A DNA stretch of 64,000 bases from Curvibacter soli (GTDB lineage: Bacteria > Pseudomonadota > Gammaproteobacteria > Burkholderiales > Burkholderiaceae_C): the NCBI RefSeq assembly GCF_029211125.1, contig NZ_JARGEN010000058.1:62001-126000 (forward strand), written 5' to 3'. Positions 45,477 through 55,635 of the stretch are shown here, one piece after another. The position numbers and the translations under genes are program-made. Within the stretch, counting starts at the first letter, position 1. Each line of letters opens with the position of its first letter. The notes below the pieces were generated by a model that did no database searches, had not been told where the DNA came from, and saw only the letters and a program-made list of their open reading frames with translations.

Positions 45477-46341
45477 AAGGTGTCCTGGGTTCCATGGTGC
45501 GGCCTTGCACGGGCGCCAGAATTTCGCGGCACATGTCCACATATTCCTGCGCCACGTCAATGCCGATGGCGTGGCGCTTGAGCTCGACAGCGGCTTGCAG
45601 CGTGGTGCCCGAGCCGGCGAACGGATCCAGCACCACATCGCCCTCGTCGGTGAAGAGTTTGATGAACCATTGTGGCAGTGCCAGCGGAAAGGCCGCGCTA
45701 TGTTGCTTGTTGCCGCACTCGGTGGCCAGGTGCAGCACGTTGGTGGGGTAGGCCATTTCGCGCCCCTGCCAGTTGGCGATGTTCTTGGCAAAGGCGTTGC
45801 CCACCTGTGAGTCGTAGCGCACCACGTCGTTCTTGCCCAGCGACTTGAGGCGGGTTTGCGCCCAGTCGCCCGTTGGCACCATCACGGCCTGCTGGTTCAT
45901 CTTGAACTGGCGCTGCCGGGTGAAATGCAGGCAGCGCTCCCAGGCGTCGCGGAAGCGGTTCGGCCATTTGCCGGGAAAACAATTCTTCTTGTGCCAGATG
46001 TATTCCTCGGTCCAGAGCCAGCCTTGCTTGCGCAGCGCGAGGATGAGTTCGAGCACGTAGGTGTGGCGCTCGCCATTGACGGCCTTTTCCTTGATGTTGA
46101 GCACGAAGGAGCCGGTGGGCTTCAATACGCGCAGAAACTGTTCGGAACGCGGCAGAAACCACGCGACGTAGTCGTCGGGCCGGATGCCGCCATAGGTGGA
46201 TGCGCGCTGGTCGGCATAAGGCGGGGAGGTGACGATCAAGTCCACGCATTGGTCGGGGTAGCCCTGCAGCAGGGTGGCGCAGTCGCCGAGCATGGCAGCG
46301 CTGCCGATGGTGGGTGGGGCCTTGAATTCGGGCGCGCTCAT
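45394..46341 (-). CDS. DNA methyltransferase (beta class, N4-cytosine or N6-adenine)
   Basis: A 315-residue methyltransferase. Motif IV TSPPY (38-42) comes first and motif [10 protein letters not shown] (239-247) last, the beta-class order. The target base is not settled by TSPPY alone. The start ATG (46341-46339) overlaps the gatA stop TGA as ATGA, so translation is coupled to gatA. The 3' end overlaps the endonuclease by 83 bases. It protects the host DNA, or acts alone if the endonuclease is dead. Confidence 0.9.
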   Translation of the reverse strand: MSAPEFKAPPTIGSAAMLGDCATLLQGYPDQCVDLIVTSPPYADQRASTYGGIRPDDYVAWFLPRSEQFLRVLKPTGSFVLNIKEKAVNGERHTYVLELILALRKQGWLWTEEYIWHKKNCFPGKWPNRFRDAWERCLHFTRQRQFKMNQQAVMVPTGDWAQTRLKSLGKNDVVRYDSQVGNAFAKNIANWQGREMAYPTNVLHLATECGNKQHSAAFPLALPQWFIKLFTDEGDVVLDPFAGSGTTLQAAVELKRHAIGIDVAQEYVDMCREILAPVQGRTMEPRTPYVTQRSRKTVRPESDRCGLSQQAPGES

Positions 46342-47816
46342 TGCGGGGCCTGGTCCAGCGCGGGCTGCCGGAGGTGGAAGTCGGTGCCCTGCTGGAGCTG
46401 GTGCGCAGCGTTGAGCAGGCGGCCTTCGGCGAAGTAGTTGCCGATCAACTGCAGGCCCACGGGCATGCCGCCCTCGCCGAAGCCCGCCGGCACGCTCATG
46501 CCCGGCAGGCCGGCCAGCGAGGCGGGCAGGGTGAAGATGTCCGCCAGGTAGCTGGCCACCGGGTCGTCGGCCTTGTCGCCGAGCTTCCAGGCCACGGTCG
46601 GGGCCACGGGGCCGGCGATGAGGTCGCAGTCCTGGAACGCCCGCTGGAAGTCGTCGGCGATCATGCGGCGGATCTTCTGCGCCTGCAGGTAGTAGGCCTC
46701 GTAGTAGCCGTGGCTCAGCACGTAGGTGCCGATCATGATGCGGCGCTTGACTTCGTCGCCGAAGCCCTCGGCGCGGGTTTTCTTGTACATGTCGAGCAGG
46801 TCGGCGTACTGCTGCGCGCGGTGGCCGAACTTCACGCCGTCGAAGCGGCTCAGGTTGGAGCTGGCCTCTGCCGGCGCGATGATGTAGTACACGGGGATGG
46901 AAAGCTCCGTGCGCGGCAGGCTGATGGGCACGAGCCGGGCGCCGAGCTTCTCGTATTCCTTGAGCGCATCGTCGATGGCCGCGCGCACGTCGGCGGCCAG
47001 CCCGTCGCCGAAGAATTCCGCCGGCACGCCGATGCGCAGGCCCGCGAGGCTGCCGTCCAGCGCCTGGGTGAAGTCCTCCGCCGGCAGGTCCAGCGAGGTG
47101 GAGTCGCGGTCGGGGTCGGGGCCGCACATGGCCGACAGCAGCAGGGCGCAGTCCTCCGCCGAGCGCGCCATCGGCCCGGCCTGGTCGAGGCTGGAGGCGA
47201 AGGCGATCATGCCGTAGCGCGAGGCGCGCCCGTAGGTCGGCTTGATGCCGGTGATGCCGCAGAACGACGCGGGCTGGCGGATCGAGCCGCCCGTGTCGGT
47301 GCCCGTGGCCGCAGGCACCAGCCGCGCCGCCACCGCTGCCGCGCTGCCGCCCGAGGAGCCGCCGGGCACGCGCTGCGTGTCCCAGGGGTTCCTGACCGGC
47401 GCGAAGGCGGAATTCTCGTTGGCCGAGCCCATGGCGAACTCGTCGCAGTTGAGCTTGCCCAGCGCCACGGCGCCGGCTTCGGCCAGGCGCGCGACCACGG
47501 TGGCGTCGAAGGGCGAGCGGTAGCCCGCGAGCATCTTCGATCCCGCAGTGGTGGGGAAGTCGCGCGTGACGAAGATGTCCTTGTGCGCCAGCGGTACGCC
47601 TTCGAGCGCGCCCGCCTGGTCCGCGGCGATGCGCGCATCCGCAGCGCGCGCCCGGGCCAGCGCCACGTCTTCGTCGATGGCCAGGAATGCGCCCAGCGCC
47701 GCATGCTGCTTGCTGCGGGCCAGGAAGTGCTGCGCGGCTTCGACCGCCGATACCTTCCGGGCGCGCAGTTGGGCCGCCAGGCAGGCTACGCCCAGTTCGT
47801 GCAGATCCTGAGCCAT
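46338..47816 (-). CDS. gatA: Asp/Glu-tRNA amidotransferase subunit A
   Basis: A 492-residue amidase-signature enzyme that releases ammonia from glutamine or asparagine. Ser-cisSer-Lys triad: Lys in AHKDIFVT, the glycine-rich [15 protein letters not shown], and [17 protein letters not shown]. Preceded by gatC after three bases and followed by the coupled methyltransferase. Confidence 0.95.
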   Translation of the reverse strand: MAQDLHELGVACLAAQLRARKVSAVEAAQHFLARSKQHAALGAFLAIDEDVALARARAADARIAADQAGALEGVPLAHKDIFVTRDFPTTAGSKMLAGYRSPFDATVVARLAEAGAVALGKLNCDEFAMGSANENSAFAPVRNPWDTQRVPGGSSGGSAAAVAARLVPAATGTDTGGSIRQPASFCGITGIKPTYGRASRYGMIAFASSLDQAGPMARSAEDCALLLSAMCGPDPDRDSTSLDLPAEDFTQALDGSLAGLRIGVPAEFFGDGLAADVRAAIDDALKEYEKLGARLVPISLPRTELSIPVYYIIAPAEASSNLSRFDGVKFGHRAQQYADLLDMYKKTRAEGFGDEVKRRIMIGTYVLSHGYYEAYYLQAQKIRRMIADDFQRAFQDCDLIAGPVAPTVAWKLGDKADDPVASYLADIFTLPASLAGLPGMSVPAGFGEGGMPVGLQLIGNYFAEGRLLNAAHQLQQGTDFHLRQPALDQAPQ

Positions 47817-47819
47817 GGC

Positions 47820-48119
47820 TTACTCGATCACTTTCGGCACCAGGAACAGGCCGGCCTCGACCGCCGGGGCGCTGCGCTGGTTGGCCTCGCGCGCATCGGG
47901 TTCGCTGGCCACGTCCGCGCGCAGGCGCAGGGTGATGTCCTGGGCCGTCGCCACGGGGTGGGAAAGCGGCTCCACGCCGGAAGTATCCACAGCGCGCATC
48001 TGACCGACGATGTCGAAGAAGCCGTTGATTTGCGTGAGCATGCGCTCACCTTCCGTGGGAGTGAGTTCCAGTCGCGCCAGATGGGCGATGCGGCTGATGT
48101 CCTGGGGGGAAAGAGACAT
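47820..48119 (-). CDS. gatC: Asp/Glu-tRNA amidotransferase subunit C
   Basis: A 99-residue small subunit that stabilises GatA. Typical start [20 protein letters not shown] and middle [28 protein letters not shown]. First gene of the operon gatC-gatA-methyltransferase-endonuclease-gatB. Divergent from mreB. Confidence 0.93.
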   Translation of the reverse strand: MSLSPQDISRIAHLARLELTPTEGERMLTQINGFFDIVGQMRAVDTSGVEPLSHPVATAQDITLRLRADVASEPDAREANQRSAPAVEAGLFLVPKVIE

Positions 48120-48324
48120 AGGGGGAGTGGCTGTCGAGAGCGGGTGTAAAGAGCCCTGCGGCGGGCTTGGGCGGACCCGGTTGTTCACAGGGGATGGAGT
48201 ATTATCCCGGCTTTGCCGCAATACCCTCGGAACTGCTGGTAATTGTGCGAAAAAAGCCAGTACACCCCCCCTAAACCCGGCGACAGCAGGCCGAAGCGCA
48301 TGCCGTGCCTGAGAGGATTCTTGA
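48120..48324. promoter_or_regulatory. Divergent promoter region, gatC and mreB
   Basis: A 205-base gap serving both operons. It includes TTGTTCACAGG and a TATTAT box, but the spacing (about 13) is poor for one sigma-70 promoter. No firm elements assigned. Confidence 0.35.
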
Positions 48325-49368
<1,044 letters not shown>

Positions 49369-49387
49369 GTTTTTCCTTTGGTTTGGC

Positions 49388-49419
49388 AAGCCGGCTCGCT
49401 ATGATGCAGCCGGCTTTTT
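49388..49419 (+). terminator. Hairpin with T-run after mreB
   Basis: Stem AAGCCGGC (49388-49395) / GCCGGCTT (49409-49416), 13-base loop, then TTT. It could lower read-through into mreC and so set the mreB to mreC ratio. Confidence 0.55.
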
Positions 49420-49446
49420 CGCAATTGTCGAGGCCCGCATCCGACC

Positions 49447-50367
49447 ATGCCCCTGGGAACCCTGGACCGCAGCGCTCCGCCGTTCTTCCGGCAAGGGCCC
49501 TCGGCGCTCTCGAAGCTCATGTTCTTCAGTGCGCTGGCGGTTTTCCTGATGGTGGCCGACGTGCGTTTCCGCCTGACCGAGCCGCTGCGCGCGGCCATCG
49601 CCACCGTCCTGTACCCCATGCAGTGGCTGGCGTTGCAGCCCGTGCAGCTCGCCCGCACGGGTGCTGGCTATTTCGAGTCGCTGGCGACGGCGCAGCGCCT
49701 GGAGAAGGAGGCCCGCGGCAGGCTTGCGCAGCAGTCGCAGCGCGCCAACCAGGTGGAAGAACTGCTCCAGGAAAACCAGCGCCTGCGGCGGCTGTTGGGC
49801 CTGCGCGAGCGCGTGGGCGCGCAGGCGATGGCCGCCGAAGTGCTCTACGACGCCGCCGATCCCTACACGCGCCGCATCATCGTCGACAAGGGACTGGTGC
49901 AGGGCGTGGCGCTCGGCGCGCCGGTGGTCGATGAGTCCGGCGTGCTCGGGCAGGTCACACGCGTGCATCCGCTTGTCAGCGAAGTCACGCTGCTGATCGA
50001 CCGCGACCAGGCGATTCCCGTGCTGAACGTCCGCACGGGCGCGCGCAGCGTGGCCTATGGCGACCCGGTGGCCGCGCACGACGGCGGCATGGAGCTGCGC
50101 TTCATGCCCGGCAACGCCGACGTGCAGGAAGGTGACCTGCTGACGACCAGCGGCGTGGATGGCGTGTATCCGCCCGGCCTGCCCGTGGCGCGCGTGGCGC
50201 GCATGGAGCGCCGCGCCGATTCGGCGTTCGCGCGCATCTACTGTGTGCCGCTGGCGCTCACGCAGGGGGCGCGCCACGTCATGCTGCTGCGGCTCGTTGC
50301 CGCCGACGTGCCGCCGCGGCCCGAGGCCGATCCGCCGCCGGCGGCGAGAAAGGGTGGGCGCAAGTGA
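49447..50367 (+). CDS. mreC: Rod-shape determining protein MreC
   Basis: A 306-residue bitopic protein: N-terminal membrane helix (about 24-45), coiled coil (about 65-110, ERLEKEARGRLAQQSQRANQ-like), then two beta domains (about 115-275). It bridges MreB to PBP2. Pro-rich tail. Stop overlaps mreD (GTGA). Confidence 0.93.
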   Translation: MPLGTLDRSAPPFFRQGPSALSKLMFFSALAVFLMVADVRFRLTEPLRAAIATVLYPMQWLALQPVQLARTGAGYFESLATAQRLEKEARGRLAQQSQRANQVEELLQENQRLRRLLGLRERVGAQAMAAEVLYDAADPYTRRIIVDKGLVQGVALGAPVVDESGVLGQVTRVHPLVSEVTLLIDRDQAIPVLNVRTGARSVAYGDPVAAHDGGMELRFMPGNADVQEGDLLTTSGVDGVYPPGLPVARVARMERRADSAFARIYCVPLALTQGARHVMLLRLVAADVPPRPEADPPPAARKGGRK

Positions 50368-50888
50368 GTACTCCGCGGCGCGCCACCCAGCAGTTGCTGC
50401 TGCCGGTCAACCCCGTATTCATCTGGGTGAGCCTGGTCGTCGCGCTGGCTGTCAATATGCTGCCGCTGGGGCGCGCGGCGTGGCGGCCCGATCTGCTGAT
50501 GCTGCTGCTGCTGTTCTGGGGCGTGCACCAGCCGCTGCGTGTGGGCATGGGCGCTGCCTTCGCGTTCGGCCTGTGCATGGACGTGCAGCAGACGGCGCTG
50601 CTGGGCCAGCATGCGCTCGCCTACGTCGCGCTGGTGTTCCTGGCCATCACCATCGAGCGGCGCCTGCTGTGGTTCAGCCTGGTCGCGCAGGCCGTGCAGG
50701 TGCTGCCGCTGTTTTTGGCGGCGCACGTGGTCGAGGTGCCCATCCGCATGCTTGCGGGCGGCGCGTTTCCGGGGCTGGACTTCCTGCTGGCGCCGCTGAT
50801 CGAGGCCGCGCTGTGGCCGCTGGCCAGCCTGATCCTGCTGGCACCGCAGCGCCGCCCGCCCGACCGCGACGAGAACCGGCCGCTATGA
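50364..50888 (+). CDS. mreD: Rod-shape determining protein MreD (GTG start)
   Basis: A 174-residue membrane protein with about five to six helices. GTG at 50364 overlaps the mreC TGA. Start region MSTPRRATQQLLLPVNPVFIW and helix LPLGRAAWRPDLLMLLLLFWGVHQP are usual for beta-proteobacterial MreD. Confidence 0.92.
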   Translation: MSTPRRATQQLLLPVNPVFIWVSLVVALAVNMLPLGRAAWRPDLLMLLLLFWGVHQPLRVGMGAAFAFGLCMDVQQTALLGQHALAYVALVFLAITIERRLLWFSLVAQAVQVLPLFLAAHVVEVPIRMLAGGAFPGLDFLLAPLIEAALWPLASLILLAPQRRPPDRDENRPL

Positions 50889-52828
50889 CCGAGCTGCGCA
50901 ACGTCGAGGCCGACCTCTCGCGCTTTCGCATGCGCGTGTTCGTCGTCGCGCTGGTGGTGTGCGCCGCCTTCGGCCTGCTGGCGGCGCGGCTGGTGCATCT
51001 GCAGGTCACGCGCCATGAAGACCTGGCCGAGCAGGCCGAGAGCAACCGTACCGCCGTGGTGCCCATCGTGCCCAACCGCGGGCTCATCCTCGACCGCAAC
51101 GGCGTGGTGCTGGCCAGCAACTACTCGGCCTACACGCTGGAGATCACGCGCTCCAAGATCGACGACCTGGACGCCACCATCGACGCGCTGGCGCAGGTGG
51201 TGGACATCACGGCGCGCGACCGGCGCCGCTTCAAGAAGCTCATGGACGAATCCAGGAGCTTCGAGTCGCTGCCCATCCGCACCCGCCTGAGCGATCAGGA
51301 GGTGGCGCGCTTCGCGGCCCAGCGCTACCGCTTCCCCGGCGTGGAGATCAAGGCGCGGCTGTTCCGCAGCTATCCGTTCGGCGACCTGGCCAGCCACGTC
51401 ATCGGCTACATCGGGCGCATCAACCAGGCCGAGAAGGCGCGCATCGACGAATCCGACGACGCCGCCAACTATCGCGGCACCGAGTACATCGGCAAGCTGG
51501 GCATCGAGCAGAGCTTCGAGCGGCAACTGCACGGCATCACCGGCGTGGAGCAGATGGAGACCTCTGCCGGCGGTCGCGCCGTGCGGCGGCTGGCGAGCCA
51601 CCCGTCCACGCCGGGCCAGGCCGTCGTGCTTTCGCTCGACATCAAGCTCCAGAAGCTCGTCGAAGACTTGTTCGGTGACCGCCGCGGCGCGCTGGTAGCC
51701 ATCGACCCGCGCAACGGCGAGGTGCTGGCCTTCGTCAGTAAGCCCACCTTCGACCCCAACCTGTTCGTCGACGGCATCGACCAGGAGAACTGGCAGGCAC
51801 TCAACGAATCCATCGACCTGCCGCTGCTCAACCGGGCCCTGCGCGGCACCTACCCGCCGGGCTCCACCTACAAGCCCTTCATGGCCATGGCCGCGCTGCA
51901 GACCGGCAAGCGCTCGCCAAGCTTCATCGTCAACGACAACGCTTCATGGACCTTCGGCGGCCATACCTTCCGCAGCCACGGCGACATCGCGTTGGGCCCC
52001 GTGGACATGCACCGCGCCATCGTGCTGTCGAGCAACGTCTATTTCTATTCGCTCGCCAACGACCTGGGCGTGGACACCATCCACGACTTCATGGCACCGC
52101 TGGGGTTCGGCCAGATCACCGGCATCGACATCAACGGTGAAGTGCGCGGCGTGTTGCCCAGCACCGAATGGAAACGCGACGCCTACAAGCGCCCCGAGCA
52201 GAAGAAGTGGTTCGCGGGCGAAACCATTTCGCTGGGCATCGGCCAGGGCTACAACAGCTTCACCATGCTGCAACTGGCGCATGCCACGGCCACGCTGGCG
52301 GGCGGCGGCATGTCGTACACGCCGCACCTCGGGCTGGCGACGCAGGACCCGCTCACGCATGCGCGCACGCCGCTGCCGCAGCCCGCGCCGGCGGACCTGG
52401 GCTTCAAGCCCGAGAACGTCGCCATCGTGCGCCGGGCGCTCATTGGCGTGACGCAGGAGGGCACCTCCACGCGCGTGTTTGCGGGCGCGGGCTATCTCTC
52501 GGGCGGCAAGACCGGCACGGCCCAGGCCGTGACCATCGGCCAGAAGGAGAAGTACAACGGTGCCAAGCTCGAGGAGCACCAACGCGACCACGGCCTCTAT
52601 ATGGCCTTCGCGCCCGCCGACAACCCGCGCATTGCGCTGGCCGTGGTGGTCGAGAACGCCGGCTGGGGCGCCGGCGTGGCCGCGCCGATCGCGCGGCGCG
52701 TGTTCGACTACTGGCTGCTCGGCCAGTACCCGAGCGAGGAGGACATGGCCGCCACGCGCGAGGGCAAGTCCGCCGCGCCCATCGGCAAGCCGCGCAGCCT
52801 GGCCGACGTGGGACTGCCTGCGCCTTGA
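50885..52828 (+). CDS. mrdA: Penicillin-binding protein 2
   Basis: A 647-residue transpeptidase of cell elongation. N-terminal membrane helix (about 18-38), dimerisation/pedestal domain, catalytic Ser in GSTYKPFMA (SxxK), SxN as SSNVYF, and KTG as GGKTGTAQ. The start overlaps the mreD stop (ATGA). rodA (mrdB), which usually follows, is absent; the next gene is a LysR regulator on the other strand. Confidence 0.96.
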   Translation: MTELRNVEADLSRFRMRVFVVALVVCAAFGLLAARLVHLQVTRHEDLAEQAESNRTAVVPIVPNRGLILDRNGVVLASNYSAYTLEITRSKIDDLDATIDALAQVVDITARDRRRFKKLMDESRSFESLPIRTRLSDQEVARFAAQRYRFPGVEIKARLFRSYPFGDLASHVIGYIGRINQAEKARIDESDDAANYRGTEYIGKLGIEQSFERQLHGITGVEQMETSAGGRAVRRLASHPSTPGQAVVLSLDIKLQKLVEDLFGDRRGALVAIDPRNGEVLAFVSKPTFDPNLFVDGIDQENWQALNESIDLPLLNRALRGTYPPGSTYKPFMAMAALQTGKRSPSFIVNDNASWTFGGHTFRSHGDIALGPVDMHRAIVLSSNVYFYSLANDLGVDTIHDFMAPLGFGQITGIDINGEVRGVLPSTEWKRDAYKRPEQKKWFAGETISLGIGQGYNSFTMLQLAHATATLAGGGMSYTPHLGLATQDPLTHARTPLPQPAPADLGFKPENVAIVRRALIGVTQEGTSTRVFAGAGYLSGGKTGTAQAVTIGQKEKYNGAKLEEHQRDHGLYMAFAPADNPRIALAVVVENAGWGAGVAAPIARRVFDYWLLGQYPSEEDMAATREGKSAAPIGKPRSLADVGLPAP

Positions 52829-52872
52829 GCGTCTTGCCATCTGTGTACGGGGGGCGATGGCATGCCGGAAGC

Positions 52873-53772
52873 TCAAGCTCCAGTACCGGCCATGATCTCC
52901 AGCGTTTCCCTGAAACGGCGCGCGGCCGGTGTTTCGGCCTGGGGCCGGTAGGCCAGGGCGATGCCGATTTCCACGGCCGACCCGTTGCCGTGCAATTGCT
53001 TGAAAACGACGTTGCGCGCCGTATGGCGCGCTGCCACCGAGGGCACCAGCGCCACGCCCATGCCACTCTCCACCAGGCTCACGACGGTCTGGACCTGCAC
53101 CGCTTCCTGCTGTACGCGCGGCAGGAAGCCCGCCTGCTGGCAGGCCAGCAATGCCGTGGCGTGCAGGCCAGGTACCTCGGTTGCACTGTAGAGAACGAAC
53201 GGCTCCTGCGCGAGGTGGGAGAGCTGCAGCCGACGCCGCTGGACCAGCGGGCTGTGCTGGGGCAGCGCGGCCACGAACACGTCGCGCTCGATCGGCACGA
53301 CGCGGATCGCGCCGGCCTGCGCCAGCGGAAAGCGCAGCAGCCCCAGGTCGATGTCGCCCTTGTCGAGCAAGGCCATGATGCGGCTCGTCGTCGACTCGTG
53401 CAGCACGAGTTGCACCTGTGGATAGCGTTGGCGGAACAGTGGCATGGACTGCGGCATCAGTGCATAGGTGGCCGAGCCGACGAAGCCGATGCGCAGCGCC
53501 CCCGCCTCGCCGTTGGCCGCCGCCGCCGCCGTGCGGCCGAACTGCTCGGTATGGAACAGCGCGCGCCGCGCATTTTCGAGCGCCGCCGTGCCTGCGGCCG
53601 TGAGTTCGGTACCGCGGCGGGTACGTGCGAATAATTGCACACCGAGCTGTTCCTCCAGCTTGCGGATCGACGCCGACAGCGGCGGCTGCGCCATGTGCAG
53701 CCGCTCGGCGGCGCGATGGTAGTTCAAGGTTTCGGCAAGCGCCACGAAATGGCGCAGTTGGCGCGTGTCCAT
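52873..53772 (-). CDS. LysR family transcriptional regulator
   Basis: A 299-residue regulator: winged helix (1-60; MDTRQLRHFVALAETLNYHRAAERLHMAQPPLSASIRKLEEQLG) and a substrate-binding-like sensor domain. Divergent from the CoA-transferase operon it probably controls. The palindrome GATATTCCAGGAGTATC lies directly upstream of its start. Confidence 0.9.
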   Translation of the reverse strand: MDTRQLRHFVALAETLNYHRAAERLHMAQPPLSASIRKLEEQLGVQLFARTRRGTELTAAGTAALENARRALFHTEQFGRTAAAAANGEAGALRIGFVGSATYALMPQSMPLFRQRYPQVQLVLHESTTSRIMALLDKGDIDLGLLRFPLAQAGAIRVVPIERDVFVAALPQHSPLVQRRRLQLSHLAQEPFVLYSATEVPGLHATALLACQQAGFLPRVQQEAVQVQTVVSLVESGMGVALVPSVAARHTARNVVFKQLHGNGSAVEIGIALAYRPQAETPAARRFRETLEIMAGTGA

Positions 53773-53773
53773 T

Positions 53774-53790
53774 GATATTCCAGGAGTATC
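53774..53790. promoter_or_regulatory. LysR-type operator between regulator and CoA-transferase operon
   Basis: Dyad GATA-t-TCC-a-GGA-g-TATC with perfect outer and inner arms and the T-N11-A core (53776-53788). It touches the LysR start codon (53772) and lies about 80 bases before the CoA-transferase gene, as expected for an autoregulated LTTR box. Confidence 0.7.
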
Positions 53791-53870
53791 ACAGGGTGGA
53801 AAACAAATATTAGACGAGATTGAAAGGCGTCTGAATAATCAGCGGCTGCATAAGTTACAGAGACAAGGCC

Positions 53871-55106
53871 ATGCATCCTCTCCATGGCATCCGGGTCCTG
53901 GACCTGTCGGGCGTGGTCTTCGGGCCGCTGGCCAGCCAGGTGCTGGCTGACTACGGCGCCGAAGTCATCAAGATCGAGCCTCCCGAGGGCGACTCCACGC
54001 GGCGCACCGGTCCGGCCGCCGAGCCGGGCATGGCTGCCATCTTCCTGGGCACCAACCGCAGCAAAAAGAGCGTTGTGCTGGATCTCAAGCAGCCTGCGGC
54101 ACAGGCCGCGCTGCAGGCCCTGGTGGCGCAGACGGACGTGTTCATGCACAGCATGCGGCCCCAGAAGCTCGCCGCGCTCGGCATCGATCCCGGGCCGTTG
54201 CTGCAGCGGCATCCCCGCCTGGTCTATGCGGGTTTGCATGGCTTCGGGCAGGGTGGGCCGTATGCGGGGCGGCCCGCATACGACGACGTGGTGCAGGGCA
54301 TGTCGGGCCTGGCCGCCCTGATGGAGCGCCAGACGGGCGAGGCGCGCTACCTGCCGACCATCGCGGCCGACAAGACCTGCGCGCTGGTGGCTGCCCATGC
54401 CATCCTGGCCGCGCTGTTGCGGCGCGAGCGCACGGGGCGCGGCGGCTTCGTCGAGATCCCGATGTTCGAGTCGATGGTGGCGTTCAACTTCGTCGAGCAT
54501 TTCTACGGCCAGCATTTCGATCCGCCGCTGTCCGGGCCCGGCTATCCGCGCGTGCTCGCACCCTGGCGCCGCCCCTACCGCACGGCCGATGGCTACGTGG
54601 CCATGATGCCGTACACCGATGCGCACTGGCGGCGTTTCTTTGACGAGGTCGGCGCGCCCGAGATCGGCGCCGATCCGCGTTTCACCGACATCGCAGGCCG
54701 CACGAGCCACATCGGCGAGCTGTTGCAGATCGCGGGCGGCTTCGTCGCGCGCCATGGCACGGCGCACTGGCTGGCCGCATGCGAGCGGCTGGAGATCCCG
54801 GCGGCGCCCATCATGCGACTGGAGGATCTCCCTGGCGATCCGCATCTCGCAGCCACGGGTTTTTTCGCCACGCTTGACGACCCGGGCATGGGTCGGCTGC
54901 ACTTTCCCGGCGTGCCGGTGCGCTTCGACGGCGTCCGCCCCGGCGTGGGCATGCCGCCGCGCCTGGGCGAACACACGCGCGGCGTCCTCGAGGCGGCCGG
55001 CCTGGCGGCCGGCGACGTGCAGGCCCTGATCGACAGCGGCGCAGCCCGCCAGCACGGCACGCATCCCGAAACCACCGATCCGAACCCGGAGAACCCGCCG
55101 ACATGA
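53871..55106 (+). CDS. CoA transferase (family III, CaiB/BaiF)
   Basis: A 411-residue family III CoA transferase: LHGIRVLDLSGVVFGPLASQVLADYGAEVIKIEPP (N-terminal Rossmann part), GDSTRRTGP, NRSKKSVVLDLKQ, then the Asp-containing region. It moves CoA between carboxylic acids. Coupled to the next gene (ATGA). Substrate unknown, possibly a dicarboxylate or a methyl-branched acid. Confidence 0.88.
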   Translation: MHPLHGIRVLDLSGVVFGPLASQVLADYGAEVIKIEPPEGDSTRRTGPAAEPGMAAIFLGTNRSKKSVVLDLKQPAAQAALQALVAQTDVFMHSMRPQKLAALGIDPGPLLQRHPRLVYAGLHGFGQGGPYAGRPAYDDVVQGMSGLAALMERQTGEARYLPTIAADKTCALVAAHAILAALLRRERTGRGGFVEIPMFESMVAFNFVEHFYGQHFDPPLSGPGYPRVLAPWRRPYRTADGYVAMMPYTDAHWRRFFDEVGAPEIGADPRFTDIAGRTSHIGELLQIAGGFVARHGTAHWLAACERLEIPAAPIMRLEDLPGDPHLAATGFFATLDDPGMGRLHFPGVPVRFDGVRPGVGMPPRLGEHTRGVLEAAGLAAGDVQALIDSGAARQHGTHPETTDPNPENPPT

Positions 55107-55588
55107 GCGCTACCGCACCACCAGCCCTCGATTCCACCCTGCCCCAGCTCGGGCGCGGCTTCGTCTGGCAGGACCTTGCCGTGGGCCAGCGCCTGCGCAC
55201 CTTCCGCCGCACCGTGACCGAGACAGACCTCGTCAATTTCATCGGTGTGACCGGCATGCTCGAAGCCATCTTCATCGAGGAGGGCTATGCGGGCGGCGCG
55301 ATCACGGGCAGGCCCGTGCCCGCCGCACTGACCTACAGCCTCATCGAGGGCTTCCTGCTGCAGACCATGATCCAGGGCACGGGCCTGGCGATGCTGGAGC
55401 TCAGCCAGAAGATCCATGGCCCCGTGCGCGTAGGCGACAGCATCGAGGCCATGGTCGAGGTCACTGGCATCCGTCCCACCTCGCAGGGCGGGCGGGCCGT
55501 GGTCACGTCGAGGATCGACGTCTTCAACCAGCGTGCCGAAGCCGTCATGACCTACGTCGCCACGCGGCTGCTGGCTGGCCGCACGTAG
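55103..55588 (+). CDS. MaoC-like dehydratase / hotdog-fold hydratase
   Basis: A 161-residue MaoC-type hotdog protein: QDLAVGQRLRTFRRTVTETDLVNFIGVTG, then the active-site-like region YAGGAITGRPVPAALTYSLIEG. It would hydrate or dehydrate an acyl-CoA made by the preceding CoA transferase. Start overlaps the upstream stop. Confidence 0.85.
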   Translation: MSATAPPALDSTLPQLGRGFVWQDLAVGQRLRTFRRTVTETDLVNFIGVTGMLEAIFIEEGYAGGAITGRPVPAALTYSLIEGFLLQTMIQGTGLAMLELSQKIHGPVRVGDSIEAMVEVTGIRPTSQGGRAVVTSRIDVFNQRAEAVMTYVATRLLAGRT

Positions 55589-55635
55589 GCGCGGTGCCGC
55601 GCATCGTTCATTCTCACCCTTCAAAGGAGACATTC

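Noticed and set aside
48120-48324. A specific sigma-70 promoter for mreB
   Set aside because: Candidate -35 and -10 boxes have poor spacing, so only the region was reported.
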